Shown here one piece after another: positions 1 to 10,114 of a DNA stretch of 64,000 bases. This stretch comes from Zizania palustris (Eukaryota > Streptophyta > Magnoliopsida > Poales > Poaceae): assembly GCA_019279435.1 (NCBI GenBank), contig JAAALK010000081.1, forward strand, positions 54,055,318-54,119,317, given 5' to 3'. A model generated the notes under the pieces. That model searched no databases. It saw only the letters and a program-made list of their open reading frames with translations, and was not told where the DNA came from. How positions within the stretch are numbered: position 1 is the stretch's first letter; every line of letters starts with the position of its first letter. Made by a program: the position numbers and the translations under genes.

Positions 1-1124
1 AGTTCAAAGATAATACCTCTGGTTATGTTTGATTGATTGAACTAGTTTCAGATGCACTTTTGTTGCCAGGATATTTACCATCTATTGTAGAGTTCTTGTG
101 TGAGATTTTTGCTTGGGTCTTCTCCTGGACATTTTTGTTGCTGTCATGAGTTTTTTTACTGCCGGCCTGAAGCTATTGTCACTAGAAGATATTTGCTATA
201 ATCTGCCACAATAGATGCATGCTTAATTGCTCTAGTTTATTTTGGAAAATATTGTGCATCTTTTCAGCAGTTTTCCTTCTGATTTTTGGTAGAATCAGTT
301 CTTGTGTTTTTAATTACTGCTGGTGCTTGTGTGAAACTGGTTCAGAACAGAACTGAGTTTAGTTTGGTGTTCTGCTTCAATTATAGTATTGCAATGTCTA
401 ATCATCAAATAAAATCAAATCTACTAGAGGCTTGCATAACTATACTTGGTTAAGTCTGAATTTAGTACTGCTGTGAATTGATTACTGGTTTAGTTCAGAT
501 CTGAGTTCATTCCAGATTACATTGTTGGCAGAATTGAAGTGTAAAAGTATACTGTGTTCTTGATCCAATTGACTATTACACTGAATTTTCAGAAGTTGAG
601 TTCATCTTCAAAATAGTTTGCTCAAACCTGTTGTGTTTTATGAATTGGTTTATGTACTACTTAATCAAAGTGTTAACACATATCTGATTCATAGTCTTTT
701 GAGGTCATGTTCTGAAAATTCAGATTTAAACTTTGTTCACTATTCTATTTACAATCCAAAATGTTTTATTCTCATCAGAACAGATTCAAAATGCCTAACT
801 GATGTTCTGATTGCTTTTCCTGCTGAGTTCTGAACTCTGTCGGCACTTTAGTGACCTACTGACCAAGTCGGAGTTTCAAACACCAAATTCCTGAGGGAGT
901 CGGCACTTCAAACTCCGACTAAGCTATTTCAACACTTCAAACTCCGATTTGCTCTAAACAGTGATTGTGAACCAAGTTTTGCACTGTTTTTGTACTGATT
1001 GGTTCAAACTTGATTTTTGATGATATTAGAGGTGTGTTGGGTGTTTTGAAAAGGCCATCTATTTCACAAGAAATTAGTCGAGGCGCCTATTCACCCCCCC
1101 TCTAGTCGCCATTCCGATCCCACA
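1..1124 (+). repeat. Copia element A, 3' part of the 5' LTR (copy 1)
   Basis: This is the last 1.1 kb of a long copia LTR. It ends in CCCACA and is followed by a primer-binding site. The same sequence closes the complete 5' LTR at 13,522-16,943. It is AT-rich and non-coding; the short reading frames inside it (for example 618-833) recur in every LTR copy and I do not regard them as genes. Near its end it carries repeated CTTCAAACTCCGA motifs. Confidence 0.9.
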
Positions 1125-1126
1125 AT

Positions 1127-1138
1127 TGGTATTAGAGC
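1127..1138 (+). promoter_or_regulatory. Primer-binding site of copia element A (copy 1)
   Basis: TGGTATTAGAGC lies two bases after the LTR end. It differs at one base from the initiator-methionine tRNA complement used by most plant copia elements, so it is the probable minus-strand primer site. The same site occurs at 16,946 and 31,607. Confidence 0.85.
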
Positions 1139-1190
1139 GGGTTAGATCACCAGTTGACCTTAACCGGTTTGTGATCCTTGTTTTGGCGAC

Positions 1191-2058
1191 ATGGAAAGGA
1201 ACTCAAAAAACCCGATGTTTGATGGTCATGACTTTGCTTATTGGAAGGTGCGCGTGGAGGCTTACCTTCTAAGCCAAGGAAGTGCTATTTGGGACATCGT
1301 CGATTCCCAATATGTGATCCCTGAAACGCGAACCTCAAAGACTGAAAAGTCACAGTACGAATGCAATAGCAAAGCAAGAAACATATTGTTCATCAGTCTG
1401 AGTCGCGGAGAGTTTGATAGGGTCCAGCACCTACGAACTGCGCGTGAAATTTGGACCACTTTGAAAACTTTTCATGAGGGCACTACCCAGATTAAGGCTA
1501 GGAGGCAAAGCACATATAATCAAGAGTACCAAATGTTTGTGCAAGGCCACGGCGAATCGGTAGATGCCATGTTTGCGTGTTTTGATGGGATTGTCAGTAA
1601 TTTGCGTTCCACTGGGACTTTGGCTTACTCTGACCATGATAGGGTGCTTAAACTTTTCTATGCTCTTGATCGTAGCATATGAGTGAAGATCTCTAGTATT
1701 GAAGAGTAAGCAAGTTTTGACACTCTGACTTGCGATGAACTCTTTAGTAATCTTAAGTCCACCGAGATTGCCAAGGCGTCTCGACCAGGAGCTGAAAAAG
1801 CTTTGTTGCCTTCGATTGCTTTGGTTTCCAGTCCTGGCAGTGGTACCTCATCTGGAGGTAATTTGTTTGGCATTTCTAGAGTTTGTGCTTATTCTGGTGC
1901 TTTTGATTTGTCCTCCCTTGTCTCTGTCACAAAAGAACAAGTGGACGCTGTAGATAATGAGGAGCTAGCTCTCATTGTCAAGAAGTTCACTCGCTTCTAC
2001 AATGATAGACGAGACCAAAGGAGAGGAGGGTCACAGGGGTCTTTTCAGCAGTTTTCCT
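1191..2058 (+). pseudogene. gag: Copia element A gag, N-terminal part, broken (copy 1)
   Basis: The frame encodes the N-terminal half of a copia Gag of the DUF4219/UBN2 type. It starts MERNSKNPMFDG and includes the family's WKVRVEAYL and IWTTLKTFHEGT stretches. Gag would form the particle that packages element RNA. The ATG lies 53 bases after the primer-binding site. In this copy TGA replaces the Trp codon TGG at 1,680-1,682, and TAA at 1,707-1,709 is shared by all copies; beyond it the same frame continues to about 2,045. It then runs into LTR sequence at a shared TCTTTT, so zinc knuckle, protease and polymerase are missing. The element cannot encode its own movement. Confidence 0.9.
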
Positions 2059-2899
2059 TCTAGTTTTTGGCAGAATCAGTTCCTGTGTTTTTAATTACTG
2101 CTGGTGCTTGTGTGAAACTGGTTCAGAACAGAATTGAGTTCAGTTTGGTGTTCTGCTTCAATTACAGTACTGCAATGTCTAATCATCAAATAATATCAAA
2201 TCTACTAGAGGCTTGCAGAACTATACTTGGTTAAGTCTGAATTTAGTACTGTTGTGAATTGATTACTAGTTCAGTTCAGATCTGAGTTCATTCTAGATTA
2301 CATTGTTGGCAGAATTGACGTGTAAAAGTATACTGTGTTCTTGATCCAATTGAGTATTACACTCAATTTTCAGAAGTTGAGTTCATCTTCAGAATAGTTT
2401 GCTCAAACCTATTCTGTTTTATGAATTGGTTCATGTACTACTTAATCAAAGTGTTAACACATATCTAATTCATAGTCTTTTGAGGTCATGTTCTGAAAAT
2501 TCAGATTTAAACTCTGTTCACTATTCTATTTACAATCCAAAATGTTTTATTCTCATCAGAACAGATTCAAAATGCCTAACTGCTGATTGCTTTTCCTGCT
2601 GAGTTTTGAACTCTGTCGGCACTTTAGTGACCTACTGACCAAGTCGGAGTTTCAAACTCCGAATTCCTGAGGGAGTCGGCACTTCAAACTCCGACTGAGC
2701 TATTTCGACACTTCAAACTCCGATTTTCTCTAAACAGTGATTGTGAACCAAGTTTTGCACTGTTTTTGTACTGATTGGTTCAAACTTGATTTTCGATGAT
2801 ATTAGAGGTGCGTTGGGTGTTTTGAAAAGGCCATTTATTTCACAAGAAATTAATCGAGGCGCCTATTCACCCCCCTCTAGTTGCCATTCCGATCCCACA
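2040..2899 (+). repeat. Copia element A, truncated 3' LTR (copy 1)
   Basis: About 860 bases align with the end of the 5' LTR (259-1,124) at roughly 96% identity by eye, and end in CCCACA. The first part of the LTR is gone. The left edge joins gag at TCTTTT, which occurs both in the LTR and at the matching place in gag. It contains a perfect inverted repeat at 2,644-2,662 (TCGGAGTTT-C-AAACTCCGA). Confidence 0.9.
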
Positions 2900-4002
2900 C
2901 CATTCATCAATATATGCTTCCTCACAAGATGTTGATGTTGGCACTTCTAATTAAAGCATCTACTACATGGACACAAAATTTTATAATTTTCACTAGACTT
3001 TCCTTGAATGAATCTCATAAATCCTTCAACACCAATAATGTGTTCATAGGAAAACAGTTTGCTATGTACCCAACTTCTATCGATCTATTATCAATAATTG
3101 CAGAAAATTCAAAATGAACAAGTCTAAACAAATAAAAAACTTATATTGAACAGAAATGTTGTTGGCAACTTGCTAAACCTAAGTTGCTACTTCAACAGAC
3201 AGGTGGACGATGTGGAGCTTCAGAGGCAATGGCGGGATGCGGTGCGACGATTGTGGACCAATATGCAGTGGCGGCCAGTGTGGAGCGGGATGCAGTGTGG
3301 TCAGTGTGGATTTGCCGATGCCATTGGGCGTGGCTGTTGGCGGCTGTTGGTGGCTAGAGTGGAAGACTCTAGCATCCGGAACAAGGGTTTGGAAATAAAA
3401 GTGTGCCATTAATTATATAAAAGGTGCGACAATTTTTATCCAGCACAACCGATTGACTATCTCTGTGGTAAGGACAGTGCCCACTTCCCTTGAAGTCTGG
3501 GGTTCAAATCCCTCCAGAGTGCATGATTCATTTTTTTATGGCAAGCCAACAGCAGTGCGGTGTGGGCATGAGCCAACAGTGAGGCCTAGGCTAGCCAAGA
3601 GCTGCCCAAAAGAAGAAAAATAGTAGAGTGGACAAAAATGGGAAAACATAGAAGAATTTCAATTTTCTTTTATAAAACACATATACTATCGATCTATGAT
3701 GACAATTAAAAAATTGTGACAAACATTGCACTATCTATGATTGTTAGCAAAGGATCGTCATAAAGTCCAAATTGTCCATTTATCAATATGTGACGAAAAT
3801 TCATATATTGTTACAAACATTGCCCTACCCATGATGGTTAGCAAAAGATCGTCATAAAACCTAGTCCCAATCTAAAGTCTAAATGGTCCATTTATTGATA
3901 TAGGAATAAAGTTCATATACTGTCATAGACATTGTCCTTTCCATGATAGTTTCAATAAACGTCACTATAAATCCGTCATGGACTAAAGGATTTGTTGTAG
4001 TG
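2900..4002 (-). mobile_element. CACTA-1, 5'-terminal region with TIR (copy 1)
   Basis: This is the promoter-side end of the minus-strand CACTA-1 element. Its transposase start lies on the other side of inserted element A. The right end reads inward, on the minus strand, CACTACAACAAATCC, a typical CACTA terminus. Subterminal repeats (variants of GATCGTCATAA and CAAACATTGC) fill about 3,690-3,970. The bases just outside (TGTTTGTGCAAGG) resume the gag of element B in frame, so CACTA-1 inserted into that gene. The left terminus is not in the window. Confidence 0.85.
3455..3525 (+). other. tRNA-related sequence with a Pol III box B (copy 1)
   Basis: GGTTCAAATCC matches the box B / T-loop consensus and is flanked by complementary CTGG and CCAG. 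Upstream, ACTTC and GAAGT can pair as an anticodon-like arm, and TGGTAAGGAC resembles box A. No convincing acceptor stem is visible. It is more likely a tRNA relic or the head of a SINE than a working tRNA gene. Copies lie near 19,274-19,344 and 33,935-34,005. Confidence 0.4.
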
Positions 4003-4455
4003 TGTTTGTGCAAGGCCCTAGTGAATCGGTAGATGCCATGTTTGCCCCCTTTGACTGCATTGTGAGCAAATTGTGCTCCAGTAGGACGTTAGTTTACTCT
4101 GACCATGATAGAGCAATCAAACTTTTCTATGCTCTCGATCATAGCATATGGGAGGTGAAGATCCCTATTATTGAGGAGTCAGAAAGTTATGACACGTTGA
4201 CTTGTGACGAGCTCTTCAGTAAGCTCAAGTCCACAAAGATTGCAAAGGCATCTCGACAACGATTTGAAAACTCTTTGCCACCATCCATGGCACTAGTTTC
4301 CGGTTCTGGCAGTGGCACCTCATCTGGTTCTTCTGGCATTTGTGATTTTGTTGGTGGTTTTGCTTTGTCCTCTCTGGTCTTTATCACAAAAGAGCAGGTG
4401 GACACCTTGGATGATGAGGATCTTGCTCTCATTGTCAAAAGGTTCACCTGGTTCT
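4003..4455 (+). pseudogene. gag: Copia element B gag, fragment a, between CACTA-1 and CACTA-2 (copy 1)
   Basis: The fragment encodes the middle of a copia Gag, from FVQGPSESVDAMF to LALIVKRFTWF, homologous to the gag of element A but clearly diverged. It is open from end to end: 151 codons with no stop. On the left it is cut by the terminus of CACTA-1, on the right by CACTA-2. The rest of the gene continues at 26,625 and 41,285 in the other copies; here duplication junctions have removed it. Confidence 0.88.
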
Positions 4456-4869
4456 CACTACAAGAAAACAGGGAACTTCTGTTGGCCAAAGCCAATGGAA
4501 GTTAGGCCAATACCAACGGAAGAAGGTAACTTCCATCGGCAAAACCCTAACTTCTGTCGATATTTGGCCTATGGAGGTGTTTCGATGGGAGTTAGCTAAC
4601 TTCTATCGGCGGTTAACTTCCGTCGGCCAGGCACGACCGACGAAAGTTACCGGGGACCTTCGGCCATGTCAGCAAACTACCTTACTTATGTTGGCCTGGG
4701 CCTTGGCCGACAGAAGTTAATGCGGCCTAACTTCTGCCGGCTATGGTCAGCCGATGGAAGTTAATGTCCAGTAACTTTTGTAGCTGACGGAAGTTAATGC
4801 CCACTATCTTTTGTCGGCTGATGATAGCTGATGAAAGTTACCTAGATTTTTTTGAATATTTTTCTGGTT

Positions 4870-5225
4870 CTCTCATTCACATTCACATCCAACAACAAAA
4901 TCACAAATTCACATTCATATATCCAAAACATAATCACACATTCACATTCAAATCCATAAACACATTCACAAAACATTCACATTCACATTCTCCACTTTCA
5001 CAAACCATTCGCCTCCACATTCATAAACCATTCACATTCACAAACCACAAACTTAACCATTCACCTCCACATTCAGAAACCATTCACATTCACAAACCAA
5101 AAACTTAACCATTCACTTCCACATTCACAAACCATTCACATTCATAAACCACAAACATAACAATTCACATTCACATTCTCCACTTTCACAAACCATTCAC
5201 ATTCACAAACTTAACAATTTAAAGT
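4870..5225. repeat. ATTCAC/ACAAACC low-complexity tract in CACTA-2 (copy 1)
   Basis: A tract of interspersed ATTCACATTCACAAACC-like units with irregular period lies between the CACTA-2 terminus and its second gene. The 103-codon open frame through it is a product of composition. It recurs at about 20,689-21,044 and 35,350-35,705. Confidence 0.8.
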
Positions 5226-5349
5226 CACAACTCATATTTAAAGGCACAAGTCGTGTTCAAATTAACAAGTCACGTTCAAATCCATAAAGAAACAAGTCAT
5301 ACTCACTCAACACCCTCACTTGGTTGGTTCGAGTTGTGGGTGTCGTCGC

Positions 5350-7561
5350 TACCTCTAGGATCATTCACAGTTGAAGTTGAGGGCCCATCCTAACCGGGAG
5401 TACGGACAATCTGAAGCAATAGATAAAATTAGGGAAACATTATCAACTAATAAGCCAACTCAAATAACCATCTCAACACTAACTCAAGTAACTCGAGTAA
5501 TGATATGTCAGGAGGTACCTCAGCTGCAAAAGGAGTACCAACTGAAAAGAATGGTGGTGGGGGAGGTATCGGTTGGAATTGCGACATGTCAAATCCTTGC
5601 TAACGAGCCATTTGCCATACATATTGTAATGCAATCAGTTAGTTTTAAACCTATTGCTAAATGCTATATAGTTGTAATACAGCAAACTGAACTTACTTGC
5701 ATCATCGCCTGCTGATGTGCCATGAAAACAACATTATACTCTTGATACTACCTCATTGCCTCGTGTGACTGCCTCAATTCTTCTGATAGCTAAATAACTT
5801 ACGGGTTTTTTTCTGAGCGGCGATGACTAGAGCTAACTCCTAAGGATCCCTACGACGACTGAGCTGACTTTTGAGCTGTGACCTCCCTTGAGTCAATAAC
5901 TCTATTGAATATAGAATACCTGCAACATTGAATACATTATTTACTATTACAGTACCATATACAAAACATTAAAAAACATCGGCTCACCGTCCATGAATCT
6001 TTCCACCTCTACTAGAGTACACGACCATTGGGTCGACAGGTTACCTCCACCAATCATACTCCTCTCCATGGAGTTGAACTATTTGTTGACCATATTGCAT
6101 CTGCAAAAAACCAACAATGTCGATTAGATGGAGAAAAATGATACAAACTCTTCAAATTTTTAACATCTCACCAAATGATCCATGGCTGACTGACTACACA
6201 AGGTATCTAGATGTGAAGGATCTACTCCTTTATGACCACGTATATAAACCTCAATGTCACTTGGCGCAACACCAGTTTTACCATCCTGTAGATATGAGTT
6301 AGTCGCATTATAATGTATATATAGATAAAGTGACAAGTGTAGGTCTTACCATGCATTTAGCCAAGTGGATATGTGCATCGACCCCATATATGTGCTTTGG
6401 ATCCGTTCCGCGACAAAGTATTTTTTTTCTCGGAAACCTTCTTGAATTCACTTGAAGACCAAAGCTTGCATAATTCAAAGTAGGCATCGTCACGGTGTGT
6501 AAAACATGGAATCTTCTCCTAAACAGATGTAAAGATTCTACATTATATGAAAATAAATCTCAAAAATCAAAGATTAAAAGAGTTAGAATTGTTTACCGAA
6601 CGATATTGCTCCTAAGTCAAGTATATTTCTAAAGAACCTATCGCATTGTCCATTTGTTGCCCTAATTTCTCTGTGTAGTACTGATTGTTCACCTGAATCT
6701 AGGCATACAAAATCGTGTCCTTCACAACCTTATGTGCATTGTTGTTTAAGACAACAAAGGCATGATTATAGTGATTGCCCGATTCTAGCAAGCAAAAACG
6801 TAACTGCAAAAGTCATGATTATTAACCTACTATAACTCTATAAGTTTTGTGCTAAAACAAAACAATGCATGAAAAAAATCATACCCAGAGGTCATGACAC
6901 ACTACACCCTAGGAAGTTCTGTAGTACCCGTCAGGAGCAAACTGGTATTGGTCCCAAGTCGTACATAGTTGCTGCTCATCGGTCGGCAGTGTCAGCACCC
7001 CTGGGTAGTGAAGACAACATAGGTTACCTAATATCTGGTTAATCTGCCTGACCCTTGAAGTACCGTCAAACCTAGAGTCAATCCAAGATCTGGAAATACA
7101 TAATAAATAAAGTTAATAAACTGAAATAAATTTTTAATAGTAAAGCACAACACTAGAGTATGAGACTTACCCACCACCTACAAGCGTGATCTCGATCTTG
7201 TTTCCAACTGGAGGGGCTATAGGTGGGACGACCAGGTGGCTCATCCTGAAATGATGTGAGTTGGATGATGCAGACCTTGGAGACTCTTGCCCCGCACCCT
7301 CTGGGTCATTCTCTTCATCCTACAAAATGGTATGAAAAATAATTATTAATAGTTTATAAATGGCATAAAATTCAATTTGAAGGTTACCTCATCATCTCTT
7401 AGAAATGAAATTCGACCCCGCAATTCCGAGTCTACGTATCTCAAGAGATCTTGACGATGCCTGCTTGAAGAAATGGAACTACCCTAGAATAGGGTGTCCT
7501 CACTTGTTGTACTCTTCCTACCGAAAAGCTTCTTTGTGATACTCTTCAACTTTTTCGACAT
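5350..7561 (-). pseudogene. CACTA-2 second gene, Ptta/En-Spm (TNPA-like) protein, spliced and broken (copy 1)
   Basis: The frame resembles the second protein of plant CACTA elements (Ptta/En/Spm family), which in characterised relatives binds subterminal repeats; that role is inferred here. It starts at the ATG at 7,561 (MSKKLKSITKKL). GT-AG introns are visible: a donor after DDE near 7,387, an acceptor near 7,322, and a GTAAGT donor near 7,171. The next exon reads SWIDSRFDGTSRVRQINQ and LHYPGVLTLP. Near 5,700-5,790 there is a Gln-rich helical stretch, and before it a Pro-rich tail (PIPPPPPF). In-frame TAG stops at 7,484-7,486 and 5,748-5,750 probably derive from CAG. Copies lie at 21,169-23,381 and 35,830-38,041. 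Confidence 0.65.
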
Positions 7562-7849
7562 TCTATTGAAAACAAGCACAAATGAGTATTTATTAGTACG
7601 AAATGTTAGAACTTACAAAAAAGAATGTAATATGAAATGTATTTGACATACGCAATGTATGAAAACAATTACTTGTCAATTATCATCAAAATCAAGATAA
7701 ATTTGTCCCCTTGTCCCGAAAGCACGTCGTGTTACTTTTTTCTTCTTGTGTTGTTGTTTCCTTTTCTCGAGAACTGCTAAATCATTAGCATCACCAACTA
7801 AAGAATCTGCTGGTGAGTCTGACTCTACATTAAACGAACTCGACAATTC

Positions 7850-8640
7850 ATCATCTTGATAAACTCATCGACCTCTCCATCCTCCAATTGATAAGCAACA
7901 TCACTAGGGGGGTTGTAGACATTCCCGAGGATTCACTTTGTACACTACCAACCAAGCACTCAGTTTTTCACATGGGTATGACATATAATACACCTGCTCG
8001 ACTTGGTGAGCAAGGACAAAATTATCGCAACCATTTAGTAGTTCCACGTGTTTGACTTCAACCATCCCAAATTTGTTTTCTCGAGTACCATGTTTAGGGT
8101 CAAACCAATCACAATCGAAGAAGACTACTTTAAGCTCCTTAATCCCGGCAAAGTTATACTCGATTATATTTTTGATGATTCTATAATACTAAGTTTCATG
8201 TCCTTGGCATAAACGACCCTTGTAACAACTCCAGTATTAGTTGTTGCCGCTAGAGGTCGAGACACTTCAAAATTAGTTGAACGGAAGAGGAAACCATTCA
8301 CGTCATATCGACCGTAACTTTTGGCTGTAATACTTCCGTAATAGAGCTATCGCAAGTCTATATGTACATTGCCGGTGAGCATACACTGCAAATCATACAG
8401 GGTTATAAGATAATTAACCTAATAGAGGAAAATAATACGTGTCACAAAAGGTAAGGATTTACATGTTCGCTGAACCAAGTGAGGAAACTAAGCCTTCCAT
8501 TTATTCCTTCCTGATGCAGCTTATCTAATTGCTTCTATGTTGGTTAACGAGCAAATGTCAAGTATCTAGAATCAAACATACTGCCATTGTAAACAAATAG
8601 TTAAACAAACAAGCTATGAACCGTTGTCAATAAATTATAA
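7850..8640 (-). pseudogene. CACTA-2 transposase C-terminal (DUF4216-like) region, truncated (copy 1)
   Basis: Read on the minus strand, this encodes WCDWFDPKHGTRENKFGMV-like and YMSYPCEK-like stretches. They are typical of the C-terminal DUF4216 domain of plant TNP2-type CACTA transposases. Introns or frame breaks interrupt it. The upstream transposase part is replaced, from 8,641, by N-terminal CACTA-1 transposase in the same orientation. The intact arrangement is at 23,670-25,330. Confidence 0.65.
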
Positions 8641-9591
8641 CCAACTTTGCTCTTTAAGACATATGAAAGAGGGTGCTTGTCACAGTGGATACATGCATAA
8701 TAGACTTTCGTGGTACACCCTAAAAGAGTGCTCAAAGATGGTAGTCATGAATGAACCACAAAACTACAACACGAAGATTATAGATTTTACCACTAAGAGC
8801 ATCCTAAGTGCGCACACTTGACCAAAGGTCAAGTTAATTTCAACAAGGCGTTCTAAAAATACATCAAAGTCCTTCCCGGGTGATTTAGGACTAGGAATAA
8901 GCAAAGCCATCATGAAATTTGACTCCTCCATGCATGCCCAAGGTGGAAGATTGTAAGGCACAACAAATACAAGCCACATGTTGTATTTTGTGGTTTGCTC
9001 CGAAAAGGGATTGAACCCATCGGTAGAAAGGCCAAGCCTAATATTTCTAGCATCTTTAGCAAAATCTGGATATTCTCAATCAAAATCTTGCCATGCTTCA
9101 CCATCAGATGGGTGCCTCATTTCCTTGTCATTGTGCTCCTGCTTTAGCCTGTGCCATTGTGCTTCTTACATTGATTCTTTGGAAACAAACATCTTCTTTA
9201 GTCTATGTACTAATGGAAAATGTTGTGGCACTTTTTGTGGAACTTTCTTTCTTTCAAGATCTTTCCATCTTCATTCACCATGAATTTGGAAATTGTTAAG
9301 ATTGCCTCTTGTATTTCTAAACAATACACAATTATTTATGCATACATGTATTGATTCATAACCAGAGCTTTCATCATTATTTCCATCTTGAGTTTCATCA
9401 GCCCGTTTATCTTCTCTTCCTGTAGTGTGTAGCCCTCTTAATATTTTGTCAAAACAATCAGAACTATAATTGTCATCCCTGTTCACACCAACATGTTGCA
9501 CATTACTATCATAATCAGCAATGTGATGCTCAATAACATCTATAACCAAGCTCTTTCTATGGTGAATCCATCGGGTATATGTATTTTCCAT
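8641..9591 (-). pseudogene. CACTA-1 transposase N-terminal half (S2 copy)
   Basis: On the minus strand the frame begins MENTYTRWIHH, the transposase-associated N-terminal domain. It continues into the TNP2 transposase domain (Transposase_21) with DARNIRLGLSTDGFNPF and FVVPYNLPPW. A TGA lies in the middle of that domain, and stops also precede it. The copy ends at 8,641 inside the domain, where it is joined to the C-terminal region of CACTA-2. It is a chimeric and non-functional gene. Confidence 0.85.
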
Positions 9592-9597
9592 GCCATT

Positions 9598-9954
9598 TGT
9601 GAAACCAAGGGTGGTTTCGGTCTGGATGATGAGTGATTGACAAGGATGAGCGGTTGAGTGATGGAGTGTTGGTTTGAGTGCATCGAGGGGTTCGATGTAA
9701 AATGGATGATTGTGTGCCGAGGGTTTCGGCGGTGCGTCGCGTTCTTGTTTTGGCTTGTCTTGGATGTGCAGGGTGGAGATGCTAACCGACTATCGATGGC
9801 GAGTGATCGAGGGTCAAGCGGGGAGCTCGATGCCGAAGGATCAGGGAGGCCGGGCGAAGTTGGAGAAGATCTCAAGAGTGCACGAAGAGACCGAGCAAGA
9901 CTTGGACGGACGGTTGACTGCGACAGCGTGATGACCGGGTCTGTGAGAGGGAGG
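9598..9954 (+). repeat. 5' end of the element A LTR (S2 copy)
   Basis: It begins TGTGAAACCAAGGGTGG, the LTR start also seen at 13,522, and runs 357 bases before the junction to gypsy sequence. The minus-strand frame of 220 codons across 9,540-10,202 spans this junction and three unrelated sequences, so it is not a gene. Confidence 0.9.
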
Positions 9955-10097
9955 ATGATGTTGTGGTTGTCGATTTCCCTGCTCATGCCCGTCGGGTCCA
10001 TCAGCGATAGGGGTATTGTTGTCGTAGTCATAGTAGTCGTGGCCGATGTATCCGCAGCCGATGTAGACGTGCTCGTCATGTCGATGTATTCTCGAGC

Positions 10098-10112
10098 GGA
10101 GTCGCCAAAAAG
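10098..10112 (-). promoter_or_regulatory. Gypsy primer-binding site
   Basis: On the minus strand, the bases just inside the LTR read TTTTGGCGACTCCGCTC. TGGCGACTCCGCT is a widespread plant gypsy primer-binding motif. It fixes the orientation of this fragment: LTR on the right, interior to the left. Confidence 0.7.
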
Positions 10113-10114
10113 TG

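Larger units (their letters stand above)
1..8640. repeat. Duplicated segment S1 (partial copy of 15,820-24,460)
   Basis: The segment matches 15,820-24,460 colinearly, with an offset of 15,819 (15,820 after a one-base A-tract difference near 22,690). From base 670 onward it also matches 31,150-39,120 at offset 30,480. Only scattered single-base differences are visible. It enters inside a copia LTR, so its left limit is outside the window. It ends abruptly inside CACTA-2 at 8,640, where the sequence switches to CACTA-1. The switch shares the four bases ATAA with both parents. Confidence 0.95.
4456..8640 (-). mobile_element. CACTA-2, 3'-side two thirds (copy 1, truncated by the S1/S2 junction)
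   Basis: The left terminus is CACTACAAGAAAACAG, followed by subterminal repeats of the CTTCCGTCGGC type to about 4,830. A low-complexity stretch and two transposon genes on the minus strand follow. The element is complete at 20,275-26,624. Here it stops at 8,640, so the right terminus is missing and CACTA-1 sequence follows. Confidence 0.9.
8641..9954. repeat. Duplicated segment S2 (copy of 12,565-13,878)
   Basis: The sequence is the same as 12,565-13,878 at a constant offset of 3,924, with only a couple of substitutions noticed (near 9,172 and 9,943). It contains the N-terminal half of CACTA-1 transposase plus the first 357 bases of the element A LTR. It begins at the S1 junction and ends in GAGAGGGAGG, where the sequence switches to gypsy leader. 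Confidence 0.95.

Noticed and set aside
618..833. 71-codon frame in LTR, repeated at 16,437
   Set aside because: It lies within non-coding LTR sequence and is degraded in the 3' LTR; no family resemblance.
4870..5225. Possible CRISPR-like or satellite array of ATTCAC units
   Set aside because: Units are short and irregular with no distinct spacers, inside a plant CACTA element; simple low-complexity DNA.
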